Under the pieces are notes generated by a model. The model was not told the origin of the DNA and ran no database searches. It saw nothing but the letters and a program-made list of their open reading frames with translations. This document shows positions 34,401 through 46,433 of a stretch of 64,000 nucleotides of DNA, piece by piece. The translations under genes and the position numbers were made by a program. The stretch comes from Dermacentor variabilis (taxonomy: Eukaryota; Arthropoda; Arachnida; Ixodida; Ixodidae), in the NCBI RefSeq assembly GCF_050947875.1, contig NC_134576.1, positions 57,788,255 through 57,852,254 on the forward strand. Direction: 5' to 3'. Numbering within the stretch: position 1 is the first letter of the stretch; the number at the start of each line of letters is the position of its first letter.

Positions 34401-35039
34401 AGGCTACTGCGCAGTAGAGCCGGCCCACAACACTCCGCCTTCTGATTGTCACCGTGGCGTACTATTCAAACTTCATTTTAGGCGCCCAAACTTCTTATTT
34501 TAGTGCCAACGACGCACTAAATATTAGCCAAACGTGGTAGTCCTCAGTGAGCCGCAGTGCGCGTAGCCAGTGGACTGGTGGCAGCATCTCTTGGCGGCTG
34601 CGATATCTACGCTACGTAGCCGACCGCAGCTACCAAAAGCAGCCGTCTAACGGAACGTCAAAATAAAACGCCCCATGACGACATAAGATGTCCAGAAAAG
34701 GGTAAGTACAGGGCCTTCTGTTGAAAAGAGAGCTTTTGAGGGAAAGGCCCCTTCACGATCCGCTTGTTAGCTCCACGCACCGCGTATGTGAGCAAAATTT
34801 GGTTCAGGCATTCGCAACAGCATTTGCTATACGCGGACTATGTAATTTCACCAAGCCTGAGGGTTGGTACAAAGCCCCTTTAAACGCGACGCTTAAGCGT
34901 CTTCCAAACATTATTTCCCTGGGCGGTGGAATATTGCACTGAAAAAATCACTGACGAATGCAGCAATCCTAATGCAAAGAATTTGAGCGCAGCTATATAC
35001 GTGTTTTCATTTCGCATGTCAATATTTTGCTTTATGATT
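31496..35039. other. CLCA intron; nothing recognised
   Basis: Small frames (for example 31506-31884, which includes TISRKRKLSEYEFKQAAKKV) do not match a family I know. A GC-rich patch at 33090-33330 is open in several frames by composition. Confidence 0.4.
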
Positions 35040-35043
35040 ATAT

Positions 35044-35230
35044 TGTAACGAAGTGGGATCGATGAGTATGCGTAGCAGCACCGCCAAGAAACGCACTTTA
35101 TCAGTCGTCCAAGGGAAAAACAGCAACGTCTTCGTTTTTCCCGCTTCACCTAAAAACCCGCGCTACTTCAGCGTCGTCCCCACAGGCCCATACCCGCTGC
35201 ATTATGGTTCTGCCAAATATAGTTGTGTCA
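35044..35230 (-). repeat. 3' LTR of the complete gypsy
   Basis: Plus-strand ends TGTAACG and TTGTGTCA; 187 bp; homologous to 39823-40012. Confidence 0.93.
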
Positions 35231-35245
35231 TTTGCTCCCCCTTTA
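35231..35245 (-). other. Polypurine tract of the complete gypsy
   Basis: Minus strand reads AAAGGGGGAGCAAA directly before the LTR start TGACACAA, the normal site of plus-strand priming. Confidence 0.8.
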
Positions 35246-36400
35246 GAAGAGATCATCGTCCCGATGATAGAGGCTTGGAAAGCAGCGGTAAAGAACTGCG
35301 CAGTCTTGTGAGTTTTTATAGCACGGCGTCATGCGAAGCACGTGAACGACCTCGGGTAAATGCCGTCGGCGCTTTGAAGAGTGCGAGCTGTCTGGAACGA
35401 CTTCGTAGTTGACGTCACTGATGCGTCGGAGAACTATGTAGGGCCCGAAGTATTTGCGTAGGAGCTTTTCAGAGAGTCCACGCTGTCGAATAGGTGTCCA
35501 GACCCACACTTTGTCGCCGATGTTGTATGTTACGGCTTTGTGCCGAAAAATGTAGCGTCTGTCGTCACAGTCCTGTTGTTCGCGGATTCGCAGACGCGCA
35601 AGCTGCCTAGCTGCCACTGCTCGGTGTGTTATCTCTTCACCACCCGTCTCGTTGTCGTCAAATTTATGAGGGAGCATTGCGTCTAATGTCGTTGTAACCT
35701 CACGGCCGTATACGAGACTGAAGGGCGTCTTGCGAGTGGTCTCTTGACGAGCCGTATTGTACGCGAAGGCGACATAAGGTAAAACTTCGTCCCAGTTCCT
35801 ATGCTCTAAATCTACGTCTATGCTTATCATATCAGCCAATGTGCTATTGAGTCGTTCTGTCAGTCGGTTTGTTTGAGGGTGATACGCTGTTGTCTTCCGG
35901 TGGGCGGTACCACTTAGACGTAGAACGATATCTAAAAAGTGGGCCATGAACGCAGTACCTCTGTCCGTGGCGACTACTGCGGGAGCGCCATGCCTTAAAA
36001 GGATGGATTCCAGAAAAAATCGTGCCGCTTCATCTGCTTTTGCCCGTTGCAGAACACTTGTCTCGCCATACCTAGTGAGATAATCCGTGGCGACGATTAT
36101 CCACCGATTACCTGTAGTAGCCGTTGGGAAGGGGCCCAGAAAGTCGATGCCTACTTGTGCAAACGGTGTGGCCGGTATGTCAACAGGGTGCAGTAAGCCA
36201 GCTGGTTTGACGGATGGCGGTTTACGACGTTGGCAATCCAGACATGTCTGAACGTAACGTTTAACGACCGCAGTAAGAATCAGCCAGTAGTAATTCTGCC
36301 GAATCCGTGCCAATGTACGTGTGTAGCCCAAGTGCCCAGCAGTCGGCTCGTTGTGGCAGGCGTGTAAGATTTCACGTCAAAGTGGTGATGGAAGAACCAG
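35243..36400 (-). pseudogene. gypsy integrase
   Basis: The open frame 35243-36331 is 362 codons. The HHCC finger begins just upstream at about 36370 (CHNEPTAGHLGYTRT) and ends CLDCQRRK. The core has Asp in VGIDFLGP, Asp in VVATDRGTAF and Glu in NRLTERLNST, so the DDE set is present. The GPY/F module follows (YFGPYIVLRRISDVNYEV). A TGA near 36376 separates it from RNase H. The tail runs close to the polypurine tract, as in a compact gypsy. Confidence 0.92.
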
Positions 36401-37192
36401 TAAGTAGTTGCTGCCGCTAGGCGAGAAGTTCTTCTTGTAGAGGACGGCGCGACGCAAGCAGTATGATGCCACCCCTCTTGCAATGAGCCTCGGCACGCTG
36501 TTGGTTCGTCCTTCGAGGTAATCAATAAGCGGCAGCAATTCATTGTCATCCCGTTGCTGGCGTGGAAGATCGGCAGTATCCACGAGTCCCAGAAAAACCG
36601 TGTCGTCCTCGTCTTGTGCTGCCGGCTCAACAGGAGACCGAGAAAGGCAGTCGGCGTCTGCGTGCCGTTTTCCCGACTTGTATGGAACAACAAAGTCGAA
36701 CTCTTGGAGTCGTAGACTCCAGCCTGCGAGCCGGCCGGAAGGATCTTTCAAATTAATGAGCCAGCAGAAGGAATGGTGATCACTAACGACGGTGAAAGAC
36801 CGACCATACAAATACGGACGAAATTTCAGAACTGCCCATACCATTGCGAGACATTCTTTTTCAGTGGTGGAGTAGTTAGCTTCGGCTCGGGATAGTGTCC
36901 TACTGGCGTAAGCAATCACGTTTTCGCTGTTGCCCTGCTATTGTACTAGCACCGCCCCTAGACCGACATTACTAGCGTCTGTGTGCAATATCGTCGGGGC
37001 TTCCTCATCGAAGTGTGCTAATACGGGAGGCGATTGCATGCGTTGCCGCAGCTCGTAGAATGCACGCTGCTGGTATTCGCCCCAAGTAAAAGGCATATCT
37101 TTTCGGGTGAGCTGTGTTAACGACCATGCGATACGCGAGAAATTTGCAATAAATCCCCGGTAATATGCACAGAGTCCCAGAAAACGTCGCAC
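36377..37192 (-). pseudogene. gypsy RNase H
   Basis: The connection and RNase H start are at 36938-37192 (RRFLGLCAYYRGFIANFS, HTDASNVGLGAVLVQ). A TAG follows Q, and the frame resumes 36919-36377 with [34 protein letters not shown] and HADADCLSRSP. The catalytic residues I can see are kept; the stop codons are the lesions. Confidence 0.9.
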
Positions 37193-38097
37193 GGCTTTTT
37201 GGTCTGATGGAATCGGGAAATTAGCGACGGCGGCAATTTATCCGGATCAGGTCGGACTCCTTGGCTACTGACGACGTGACCGAAGAACTGGAGCTCATGA
37301 AAAGCAAAATGGCACTTCTCAGGTTTCAAAGTGAGACCGGCAGCGCGTATGGCTTCAAAAACAGTTTTCAGCCTTCGTAAGCGTTCGTCGAACTTTGCGG
37401 AAAAGACAATCACGTCATCCAAGTGCACCAGGCATGTTTGCCATTTGAGTCCGGCGAGCACAGTGTCCATTAAACGCTGAAATGTTGCTGGCGCCGAACA
37501 CAAACCGAAAGGAAGTACCTGAAATTCATAAAGTCCGTCAGGCGTCACAAAGGCTGTTTTCTCACGGTCTCTCTCATCCACTTCGATCTGCCAATAACCG
37601 CTTTTCAAGTCCATTGAGGAAAAGTAGCACGCGTTTCGCAACCTATCCAAGGAATCATCAATACGTGGCAGTGGATAAACGTCCTTCTTTGTGACCTGAT
37701 TGAGCTTCCGATAGTCGACGCAGAAGCCCAGGCTACCGTCCTTCTTCTCCACTAAAACTACAGGTGATGCCCAAGGACTATTAGGTGGTCGAATAACGCC
37801 ATCTTCCAGCATCGTCTTCACTTGTTTTTGTGCTGCTTCGCGTTCCTTTGGGGCAACACGATAAGGGTTTTTTGGGATGGGTCTGGCGTCGACATCAGTA
37901 ATGATGCGGTGTTTGGTAAGTGGCGTTTGACCAACTCTTGACGCAGAGGAGAAACAGCCCTGGTACTGATTGATGAGCTCAAGAAGACGGTTCCGCTCAA
38001 CGGCCGTTAACGTTGGAATAACGTCGACAATAGGCGCAGCTGTGTGGATTGTAGAGGCCGACTCCTGCGCTAAGTGGCAGTCTTGTATTTCTTTCAC
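37193..38097 (-). pseudogene. gypsy reverse transcriptase
   Basis: A frame of about 300 codons with [76 protein letters not shown] and LVHLDDVIVF; the active site at 37414-37425 has HLDD, so both aspartates remain. After VRPDPDKL the frame shifts near 37230 before the thumb. Among the gypsy copies here this is the best preserved RT. Confidence 0.92.
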
Positions 38098-38252
38098 TTC
38101 GTCGAAATAGGCGACAGCAGTGCCTCTAACGATGTGTCGGCGCTACTTACTAAAATTCGTCAGCAAGAGTTCGGCGATTCCGTCGATTACATCGGTAAGT
38201 GCTCTGGCAATGGAGACACCGCAATTCAGTGCTAGCGCACTGATCTGTTCAG

Positions 38253-38798
38253 CTACTCCAGTCCCATTTTGCAGGCTGTCACAGCGCACCTGACGATAGA
38301 GCAACTCCGCGGCAAAAATATGACGTCGTCCTCGGCAATACGTAAGCGAGGTTCTTGTGGCTTCTCATGGGTGACGTTATCCGAACTCGCGGCAAATGTA
38401 ACGCATCTGTCACGGATGTTAATCACGGTGCCGTTCTCCCATAGGAAATCCATGCCCAATAGAAGTTCCTTACAACACTCAGTAAGGATGACGAGGGTGA
38501 CGACGAAGGTTGAATTGGCTATTAAGAGTCGGGCGGTGCATTTCCCGACAGGTGTCATCAGAACTCCGGCGGTTCTTATGTTGGGCCCGTGCCATGGTGT
38601 CTTCACCTTGCTTAGTTTGACAGCGACCTGTAAGCTTAGGATTGAAAAATGAGAGCCAGTGTCAACCAGAGCGGCTATTTCGTGGCCGTCAATGCATACG
38701 ATGAGCTTGGCGCTGACGATGTCTGTTACGTCTTTCGTACTTGTATCCGTCATATTCGTCGTTGTGCTGGGCGTCTTTTTCGTCAATGTAGTCTGCAC
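38253..38798 (-). pseudogene. gypsy aspartic protease
   Basis: The 181-codon frame has the retropepsin active site ALVDTGSHFSIL (residues ~42-53) and the second hydrophobic motif LLLGMDFLWENGTVI (~113-127). It would cut the Gag-Pol chain. Separated from the RT frame by about 150 bp with stops. Confidence 0.9.
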
Positions 38799-39009
38799 GT
38801 CGTCGTTCGTCGATAACGGGTGATGAGGAGCAGTTCGAGTATTGGCAACCTCACCCCCGGAGGTCGCTGCGGCTAGTTTCCCCGTCGAGGGCTAGGCGAT
38901 CTGCCCCTAGTGACGTCGGCAAAACTGCGACGAGTCGGCGAATTGTAGTGCGCCGGAGATGGAGAAGGAGAACGTGGTCGCGGCATCGTCGTATTTTGTG
39001 GCTGACTGT

Positions 39010-39745
39010 TCACAGGATCGTCGTTGTAAGCGCGTCGACCGTCGTACGGAGAATAAGCATATTTGGCAGGAAAGCTTGGGTGTTACGCGGCGCGATAGTT
39101 GTTCCATTTGTGGCAACCTCTATAGACGTGTCCAGCTTCACCACAATGGTAGCACACTGGTGGACGGTCGACGGTGCGCCACAAATCGGTTTTCCGACGC
39201 TGATAGTTCGGCGGCAACTCTCCATGGAGCCAAGGAGTGGCGTGCACATGTCGATAATACGGTGTTGTTTGTGCTGGCATGATCGGCTGGGTCGGTTAGC
39301 GGGTAGGTATGGGTGTCAACGGCGTTAAAGTTGCGTTGAGTGGACGGCGAACAGCCTCCGCATAAGTGAGGCACCGCGGAACGTTCCCACAGTCCGGCGC
39401 TGAAAAAGCTTGCCGGACTTCCTCCCGGACTACATCATCAACAAAAGCTAACGCTGGCACCGGTTCCGTAGGGGCAACTACAAAGCCGAGCTCCCGAAGC
39501 TCTTCTCGCACCACCTCTCGGACAACTTCACGCAGAGACATGTCGTTACTCGCAGCCAGTACGGAAGTGTCCGCCACCGAGTTGCTCATGTCATGCTGGC
39601 GGTATCGTTGCTGCAGGGCCCGTTCAATGGCTGTAGCCTCTTTTGTGAACTGGGCCAGTGTTGTCTGTGGATTTCTCACAAGGCCGGCAAACAGTTGGTC
39701 CTTCACTCCTCGCAAGAGATATCGCAGCTTTCTTTCCTCTGGCAT
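39010..39745 (-). pseudogene. gypsy gag, N-terminal half deleted
   Basis: The frame 39296-39745 starts MPEERKLRYLLRGVKDQLFA, which matches the middle of the gag at 53540 (MSEEKKLRHLMRGVKEQLFA). Only about 75 bp separate it from the primer-binding site, so the whole upstream half is missing. Frames at 39010-39280 carry the nucleocapsid CCHC knuckle CYHCGEAGHVYRGC, intact here. Confidence 0.88.
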
Positions 39746-39804
39746 GTCTGGGTCTGCCTAATATAGTTGTCATTTGTATAGTTGCCAGAGGTACTGGGAT
39801 GGAT

Positions 39805-39822
39805 ACCCCGCACCTCCACCAG
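39805..39822 (-). other. Primer-binding site of the complete gypsy
   Basis: Minus strand immediately after the 5' LTR: CTGGTGGAGGTGCGGGGTA, the same sequence as beside the LTR at 52822-53002. Confidence 0.8.
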
Positions 39823-40012
39823 TGTAACGACGTGGGATCGCCGAGTATGCCTAGCAGCACCGCCAAGAAACGCCCTTTGATAGTCGTCCAAGGGAAAAAC
39901 AACAAGGCCTCCTTCTTTTTCCCCGCTTCACCTAAAAAGCCGTGCTACTTCAGCGTCGTCCCCACAGACGCATACCCGCTGCACTATGGTTCTGCTAAAT
40001 ATAGTTGTGTCA
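39823..40012 (-). repeat. 5' LTR of the complete gypsy
   Basis: 190 bp, plus-strand ends TGTAACG and TTGTGTCA; partner of 35044-35230. Confidence 0.93.
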
Positions 40013-40016
40013 ATAT

Positions 40017-41181
40017 GTACATGGTTTATAATAGAGCCAACACGCTGTGAGTCGCGCTCTTTTTTCATACAGACGACGCGTTCATCGCGGGGAAATCGTG
40101 CTACCATGTGTCAGCGGTGACAACACCGTCGGGAATGCCATGCCGAGCCTTTCTCGTAGCCGCTCGCCATCGCCCCTTGCTGGAGCTGTGATCCCCGTTC
40201 ACATGCTGGTACTTCGGCCTGACCTGAGCAGCTGACGCCGTGGACGAGCGTAGCCCTCCCCATCCCACGCCACTCTGGTGCTCCCTCCCAAGCGCACACG
40301 GGATCACCCGCGTGGCGGTGGATGCCGTGGACGCCGGCCACTCAGCTCCTGCGTAGACTATTTTCCCTCCGCTCGTCCTCCGCTTTAAGCTTCATGCTTT
40401 CACCATAGCCTCCTCCCCCACTTTTCTCTCTGCACTCATACTCAACGCTACGCTCTGCGTTCGCTTTCACGTTTCGCTCTGCTCGTTCGCTCGGTTACGA
40501 GGCATAACGCCGACGGGGCACGCTGTCGCTCAACGCAATCACGGGCGCATAGGAGCTGTGCTCTAATACCTTTCCGTCACCTCCGAGAAGGTTTGTGAAC
40601 TTTCAGAAACTTTAGTCAAGGGCGCGATCTCACGTCGAAGTCCATGGGCGCATTTCGTTTTCTTCACTCGGAGTGGAATAATTAGCCTAGAATTGCTCCA
40701 CTATGGAAGCCGGCGCTACAGAGATTAAGGTCGTAGGCAAGATCACGTGACCACGGCTCACCGCGCTTGTTGCAGCGGTCTAAAGTGGTAGGCTGGCTGC
40801 CGGAAAACTATGGACCCACTGCTTTACCTAGTCTTCGTACCGATGAGTACGGCTGATTTTTCTGCGTAGACGTTATTGTGATAGCTATAGAAAGAAGTTG
40901 TCTGACAGCGCGTATAACTTCGTAGTGTATTGCAGAGAGCAATAATCTACGAGGTAGGTTTGTAAAGCCTCCGCTTTACATATTCTCACAAAAGAAGATT
41001 GCCCAATAAACTGCGCTGTTCAAAGTTGCATATAAGTAGAACATTGCATGACGTGAAATTACCGCTCCGTCATCACTTACCCATGTATGTCAGTTATGAG
41101 GTTCCAACGCAATTCTTTCCATTTGCGTAATATTCCGACCGGTTAGAATTATGAAATTGCACAAGAAGCAGAGGCTCTTAC
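40017..41181. other. CLCA intron; GC-rich patch at 40130-40560, no gene
   Basis: Nothing recognised. Short overlapping frames on both strands follow GC content. Confidence 0.4.
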
Positions 41182-41296
41182 CTTCATACTCCTGGAAACG
41201 TCAAGAACAAGAACAGTTCGCATGCTTTTGCCAGGTTTCTGCTGAATTTCAATAAACTCCACCACTATGGGCTTGGACAGGTCGGGCGGAGGAAGG
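41182..41296 (-). CDS. CLCA-like gene, MIDAS exon (second exon seen)
   Basis: A 115-bp exon with acceptor CCTTTCCTTCAG before 41296 and donor AAG|GTAAGA after 41182. It starts with one base that completes the codon split with the exon at 45299-45426 (AG + C, Ser), and ends on a full codon, so phase fits both neighbours. It encodes LPPDLSKPIVVEFIEIQQKP and RTVLVLDVSRSMK: the first VWA strand with the metal-binding DxSxS motif intact. In CLCA proteins this follows the STWDV segment. No stop is present. Confidence 0.9.
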
Positions 41297-42944
41297 CTGA
41301 AGGAAAGGTTGCAGACACAGCGCACTTGTCACTTCCAAAGAAATATATGGATATTGTTAAGGAATTCCACGTGCAAACGCAGGTGACGACAGGGCGGATA
41401 TATGGAGAGCCCCACGGGCATAATTTCTCCGTTTGATGAGAAATTTTTCTTATCTACGGAATTACGCAGCGACAAAAAATGATTCCTACACATCCTCAGT
41501 GCAATGAATGTATGTCATTAAGAGCGCAATTCCTTTAATAAAGAACGCTTTCCTATGCCTACTTTCTTAATTTATAGGGTTTTGTGCATTTGCTTGGTTT
41601 ATGTTTACATTTTCTATGGTTTCAGCTTTCTGGAATGTGCTTAGTTTTTTGGCGAGTAAAGAGGTGTAGCGTAGTATTGTACTATTTCAAGGATAAGCAT
41701 GACCTCGGCTTCGCGCCGTCCCTGGATACAACAGAGAGCCTACATGCTACTCTTGAGATTGCAATTAGACTCCCGAGCATAGTGTCGTAGCAAAGGGGCC
41801 GATCGACGCGAGGGTATAATGCGTGGTCACATGGGTCACGTGGTAGGGGTCTCTGCCTCTGGCCGTCTTCACAGATAGGCAGTTACTCGCGATGGTGCAA
41901 AACATTGTGCAGATTTTTAATCTGTTCTATTGTAGTTAATAAAATGCTTCATAAAAGCGTGGTGTTTGGGATATTTCAACATATTAAAGTTATTTTCGCT
42001 CTATTATTCTTTTATTACAATTGGGGAGCGAGTGCATAGAAGATATAGTTCAATAAGCAGCTTGACAAAGGCGGCCGACATGTTCTTTGGAAGCAATGTA
42101 GAGCTTAACGTTGAAAACATGCTTCGGACACGCATCTATTAACGAATATTGCACTCATACATGTAAACATAAAAATTAGATACAGACCTTTAGGTTACCA
42201 ATTAGTGAGAAAAAATAATAACCGTGTACGCATATTACCACAATAGGATTGCTTTCAAACATAACCTCTACAGAGTGTACAGTGCGATACATGTTGAGTC
42301 AAATGAAGGAAAACTACAGGTAAAATCTATTGTAATAAAGCAATGAAACAACACAGACTAAATTATAGCTGGGGTTCATGCTGTCCATCTCAAGGATATA
42401 CCGTTTCATTGCTTACAAGAAGTGCCAGCAATATCAATGGCATATTTATGTCTATATATAAGGGTGTTCAAATTTTGTGGGGTAAGGTGTATTTGAAGCA
42501 TTTATTTCACATAGTTTGTGTGGCAGAAGCGTACATTATAATGCTCAAGATTTATCATGTTTAAACACTCTTATTAAGTTCATGTTTCGTCATTTAAGAT
42601 ACAGGTTGGATGTGCATAGCTTATTTCGCATTACTTTGACCGACGAACCGTGCATTTCCTTAAAGAAATGCTGGCTCTCCCGTAATCGAGAATAGATGTA
42701 AGCATGAAGTGGCAATCGGCAAAGCAAGTTGTTGGGGATGACACTAGCCACCATCTTAAAATGGGTGCAGAGCAAGTTCGCAACGACACGCCCCACCATA
42801 ACGCGCTGCACCCATCTACACTGTGCACTGGTCCGTGTGCACGCTACCCAGCTGGAAGAAGAAAACCGGCTAAAGATGGCACGATAGCAGCGAAAAACGT
42901 CAGGGATACAGAGTGCGGTGCCCGGGTAGTAGAAAAGCGCCTGA
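41297..42944. other. CLCA intron; nothing recognised
   Basis: AT-rich sequence with no supported gene or repeat. Confidence 0.4.
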
Positions 42945-43075
42945 ACGATGAATGGATGGATGTTATGAGCGTCCCCTTTGGAACGGGGCGGTGGGTGGCA
43001 CCACCAAGCTCTTGCTATTGTACTGCCTAATGTCCTACCGAGGATAAACAATAAAAAAAAGAATAGAAAGAAAAA
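42945..43075 (+). repeat. Poly(A)-tailed interspersed repeat end
   Basis: GATGTTATGAGCGTCCCC, GGGGCGGTGGGTGGC and GCTCTTGCTATTGTACTGCC precede an A-rich tail from 43050. The shape (body plus impure A tail) suggests the 3' end of a SINE or LINE. No second copy in the window. Confidence 0.4.
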
Positions 43076-43937
43076 AAGAAGGAAAAGACAAAAACAGGAA
43101 TGCGCCACACAACGTGGCGCCATCTTTCGACGCGATGCAGACACTGCGCCGCGGAACTCGCAAACCGTTGGCATTCAATAGAACCGAGAATGACAATGAG
43201 CAAACAGATTGCAATGAAGTGTACGGTGCTCTCTATGTGCTTCTTGAATGTCGCTATTGGAAATGACAAGTAAAACATCAGCTTTTTTATAATCTACACC
43301 TTGATCGATATTGTCCACAAACATTAGGAAGAACTCGGGAGCAATATTTTTTCTAGCTTATTTGTGCAGCAGCTAGGGTATGTAATGTGCTCCTGTAATA
43401 AGGAATGGGTGCTTGAATTCGCGTTTGCTTTTCACTGGTTGCCTGAATGACCTCTGTTCTTGCAACTTGGCCGGATAACGGCTCTGGTTTATGGCTCAAG
43501 GTCTATTAAAGGTCGCCGACAGCGGCACCTACAAACAAGTAATGCTTATAAAGAGAAAATAAAATGAGGTACTGTCCTTGCATAAGATATTACAGTTTTG
43601 TAGCGTGAGCTACACTGGCCGAGCTTGAGCGGCTTCGCGTGGCTCCTGGAGAACCGTGCTGCGCATGCACGAGGAGCAGTGACGTCACACGGCGCGCAGC
43701 TGATGCGCCTGAGCCGCCGCCGCCACGGCTTCTCTTCCGGTCTGCGTATTCCTGAGACTTCATAGCCGCGGCCGACACACTGGCGCCGGCGCGTGCCCAG
43801 CTGCGCGCCTCCATTGCGCAGTATACAAGTCTGATGCTGCGCCGGAGCCACTTGTAGCGCCTCTCATTTTGTGCGCTTGCGCAGAGGTACCAGTGGGGGT
43901 ACACATATAGCGGGGCGTTTGCCAGTGTGGTATAGGC

Positions 43938-44180
43938 TTGGAGAAGGAGGGCGAAATTGCTGCTCAGCGGCGCAGAAACGCGGAGAAGCCTAACTCATCG
44001 GATCCCGAAGTAGCTGCCTGGCAATTAGTGATTGAGCGTAGGAAGAACGACCAGAAGAAGGCTAAACGTGCTGCGGAGACACCGGAGCAAAGGGAGGAAC
44101 GTCTAGCAAAGCGGCGTCGCCAGGAGGCTGGGCGACCTGCCTCAGCTCACGCTACGTATGTCCTGGCACTGCCAAGCTAA
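43938..44180 (+). CDS. Short charged ORF, possibly transposon-derived
   Basis: 81 codons from ATG-less start region to a stop (a GTG/TTG start or upstream exon would be needed), rich in Arg, Lys, Glu. It contains AAETPEQREERLAKRRRQ, a motif I associate with repetitive N-terminal regions of transposon proteins in arthropods. No domain recognised. Could also be chance coding in GC-rich sequence. Confidence 0.3.
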   Translation: MEKEGEIAAQRRRNAEKPNSSDPEVAAWQLVIERRKNDQKKAKRAAETPEQREERLAKRRRQEAGRPASAHATYVLALPS

Positions 44181-45298
44181 GCCACTGCCATTTAGTACGC
44201 GTTTGGTAAACGGTGCCTTAACACTTGTGCGAAATTTTTGCGACAGCGAGAACCTTTCTTGGTGTCAAAGAGGAAATTATACAGCAACATAAAAAATTCG
44301 CGATACAGCTTTCTGTTGTCTCAATACGGGTAACACAAGTGTTTTTCCGAGCTTGAATGAAGCCCGCATATACGCGCAAAATGTCTTGACCGGCCAGTCG
44401 CGCTTCAATTTTGTGTGCATTTGCGGGTTTCTTTCATGCTCAAAAAAAAAACATTTATGTAGGAGGTATTGTGCGACGTAAAGCTGTATCGGGAATTTCG
44501 GATGTCGCCCTACAATTTTCTATTTGACACTTCTTATCTAATTTCAATATTTGGGAAGATGATTAACTAATTCGGACTATTGTTCTAATTAGGCGGAATG
44601 AAAAAAAATAATTTGAGTATCTCCAAGCGACGGCAAACAACATTAGCTTGGTTTTGTCTAGCTAAAGGTGGCATTCGCATATATTTAAACTCTGGCTAAA
44701 ATTAGTTCGGGCACGCTGTATATATACAATGTGCAATTTTTCGACCAGGTCAAATATTCACGGGGTGAAAGCGTGAGGCAAGTACGTTATTTTCACGACT
44801 GTTACGAGTGTCAACTTCCTAAATCACATTTTAAGAATCGGAATAAATAGAAGGTCTGCTAATTACTTCACATTGCATGTCTGAAGCTGGAAACTACGGC
44901 GGCGCCACAACTTTGCTCCAAGTATTATAGACTTGCTCGTTTTCGCGAGTGATAATGAGTCCTTTCCTAAATCTTTGAGGTTGATACCTAGGGCACCTAA
45001 AATGCAATCAATAGCAATTTCTGCTCGCTGTGATAAACTCAGACGAGTATAAATTTGCAGTTATACTAAAGTGCGACACCACGAGGGCACAAAAACCACT
45101 GTGCTGAAGCTGGATTTGCGTGGGCGTCCAAGGTTTATTTTTGAATGAGCACAAAAAGGACCACAGGAGGAGCACCTTGTCGTTTTTGTGTTGACGTGGC
45201 TTGCGCCGCTGATTAAAAAAGAATACGCCAATTCCAACGCGCCCAGTTTCCACGTTGCTGCTTCACTGATCATTTCAGCAAAAAAGAAGGGTGCGTAC
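44181..45298. other. CLCA intron; nothing recognised
   Basis: No supported feature. Confidence 0.4.
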
Positions 45299-45426
45299 CT
45301 GATGAAGTCTTTGTTCCTTCTGATGACGTCCCAAGTAGACTCGCCGTTGCAGATGTCGTTGTGCATGTTAGGAGCTAAGTTGTTGTGTCTGTGACTTCCC
45401 TGCGCCCAGTTGCAAAAATGATTTAC
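45299..45426 (-). CDS. CLCA-like gene, N-terminal-domain exon (first exon seen)
   Basis: A 128-bp exon with acceptor TTCTTCCTTTATAG before 45426 and donor CAG|GTACGC after 45299. It encodes VNHFCNWAQGSHRHNNLAPN, then DICNGESTWDVIRRNKDF, and ends with two bases of a codon finished by the 41182-41296 exon. The Cys...HN.APN...C.G.STWDV pattern is the end of the CLCA N-terminal (metalloprotease-like) domain just before the VWA domain. The HExxH-bearing part should be encoded by exons further up the minus strand; I could not find them in the window. Confidence 0.9.
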
Positions 45427-46099
45427 CTATAAAGGAAGAAAATCATTTTAAGAAAGAGACATCACAATCGTTTACAAAATACCGCCTCCAAAATGATGAC
45501 CATTCGCTTATTTCCGATGCCTTCTTTTCACGAACACAAAGACGAGTATTTTGTTTTGTTGCCCGGCATGAACAGCTGCATAGAACGCATCATTCATGAT
45601 TGTCATTCTACACAAACAGAGGAACGCTTATAAAATGTTAGTATTGAAAGTATATGTAAAGATTTATGTTCGTGGTTGGTGATGCTTGAAGAGCGTTTAT
45701 ATTACTGTGCAATTCCTATAGATGAGGCAGCCTTTAAACAGCACATCTGTAGCAGTGGTATAAGTTCCTATATGGTATAATTCGCTTTGTCGCTGATATG
45801 TAGAGTCCAGTGGCGCAAGCGCTTTAAAGACGCCTACCACCCTTATTTCCTACTGCCACAGCCATCTGGTGCAGCCGCGACAAGTAAAAAGGCCGGTGGG
45901 AGAAGTTCAGGGGCGCTGTATTTCCCTAGCGCTACACCAAAGTGTGTGAGCTTCAGACGCCTCAAAGAAGTCATACAGTGGCATGCGCGACTCTATGAGC
46001 TGTTATACCTATAATGTTTATATTACATATTGGAACTATTATATATATATATATATATAATTAGCTTTTGGTGACGAAAGCACCCAGCCACTCAGTTCG
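45427..46099. other. CLCA intron; nothing recognised
   Basis: No supported feature; a short AT run at 46042-46060. Confidence 0.4.
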
Positions 46100-46420
46100 A
46101 GAGGACTCGCCCTTTGATTCAGCGTCTTTGTACGCGGTTACAAGGAAGCCTCAGTGCTGCTCATGGTTACACAGAAAATTCCGTGCTATTGATGGTTGTA
46201 AGCAAAATTGAGTGCTATTCGTGGCTACAAGAAAACCTCAGTGGTATCCATGGTTACAAGGAGAACTCAATGTTGTTGATGGCTAAAAGCCAAACTCTGG
46301 ACTGTTCAGCTTACAAGAAAAACTCAGTGCAGTTCTTGGTTAAAAAAAAAACTTGTTGAGAATGATTACAAGCAAAACTTATTGTTGTAAATAGTTACAA
46401 GTTATACTCAGTAGTGTTCC
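46100..46420. repeat. 29-bp minisatellite, first block
   Basis: Degenerate units with the core CAGTGCTGTTCATGGTTACA followed by AGCAAAACT. Diverged more than the block at 49090-50350. Confidence 0.8.
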
Positions 46421-46433
46421 TTGAAAAACTAAG

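Larger units (their letters stand above)
35040..40016 (-). mobile_element. Complete Ty3/gypsy insertion with both LTRs and 4-bp TSD
   Basis: Two similar LTRs (35044-35230 and 39823-40012) flank gag and pol reading on the minus strand, and the duplication ATAT (35040-35043 and 40013-40016) borders the element. It is about 4.97 kb. The LTRs differ at roughly 16-18 positions plus a 3-bp indel, about 9 percent by eye, so the insertion is not recent. The gag N-terminal half is deleted. It lies in the CLCA intron on the same strand as the gene. Confidence 0.93.

Noticed and set aside
42590..43174. 194-codon minus-strand frame with a Leu/Phe-rich, membrane-like stretch
   Set aside because: The hydrophobic stretch is the complement of the A-rich tail of an interspersed repeat.
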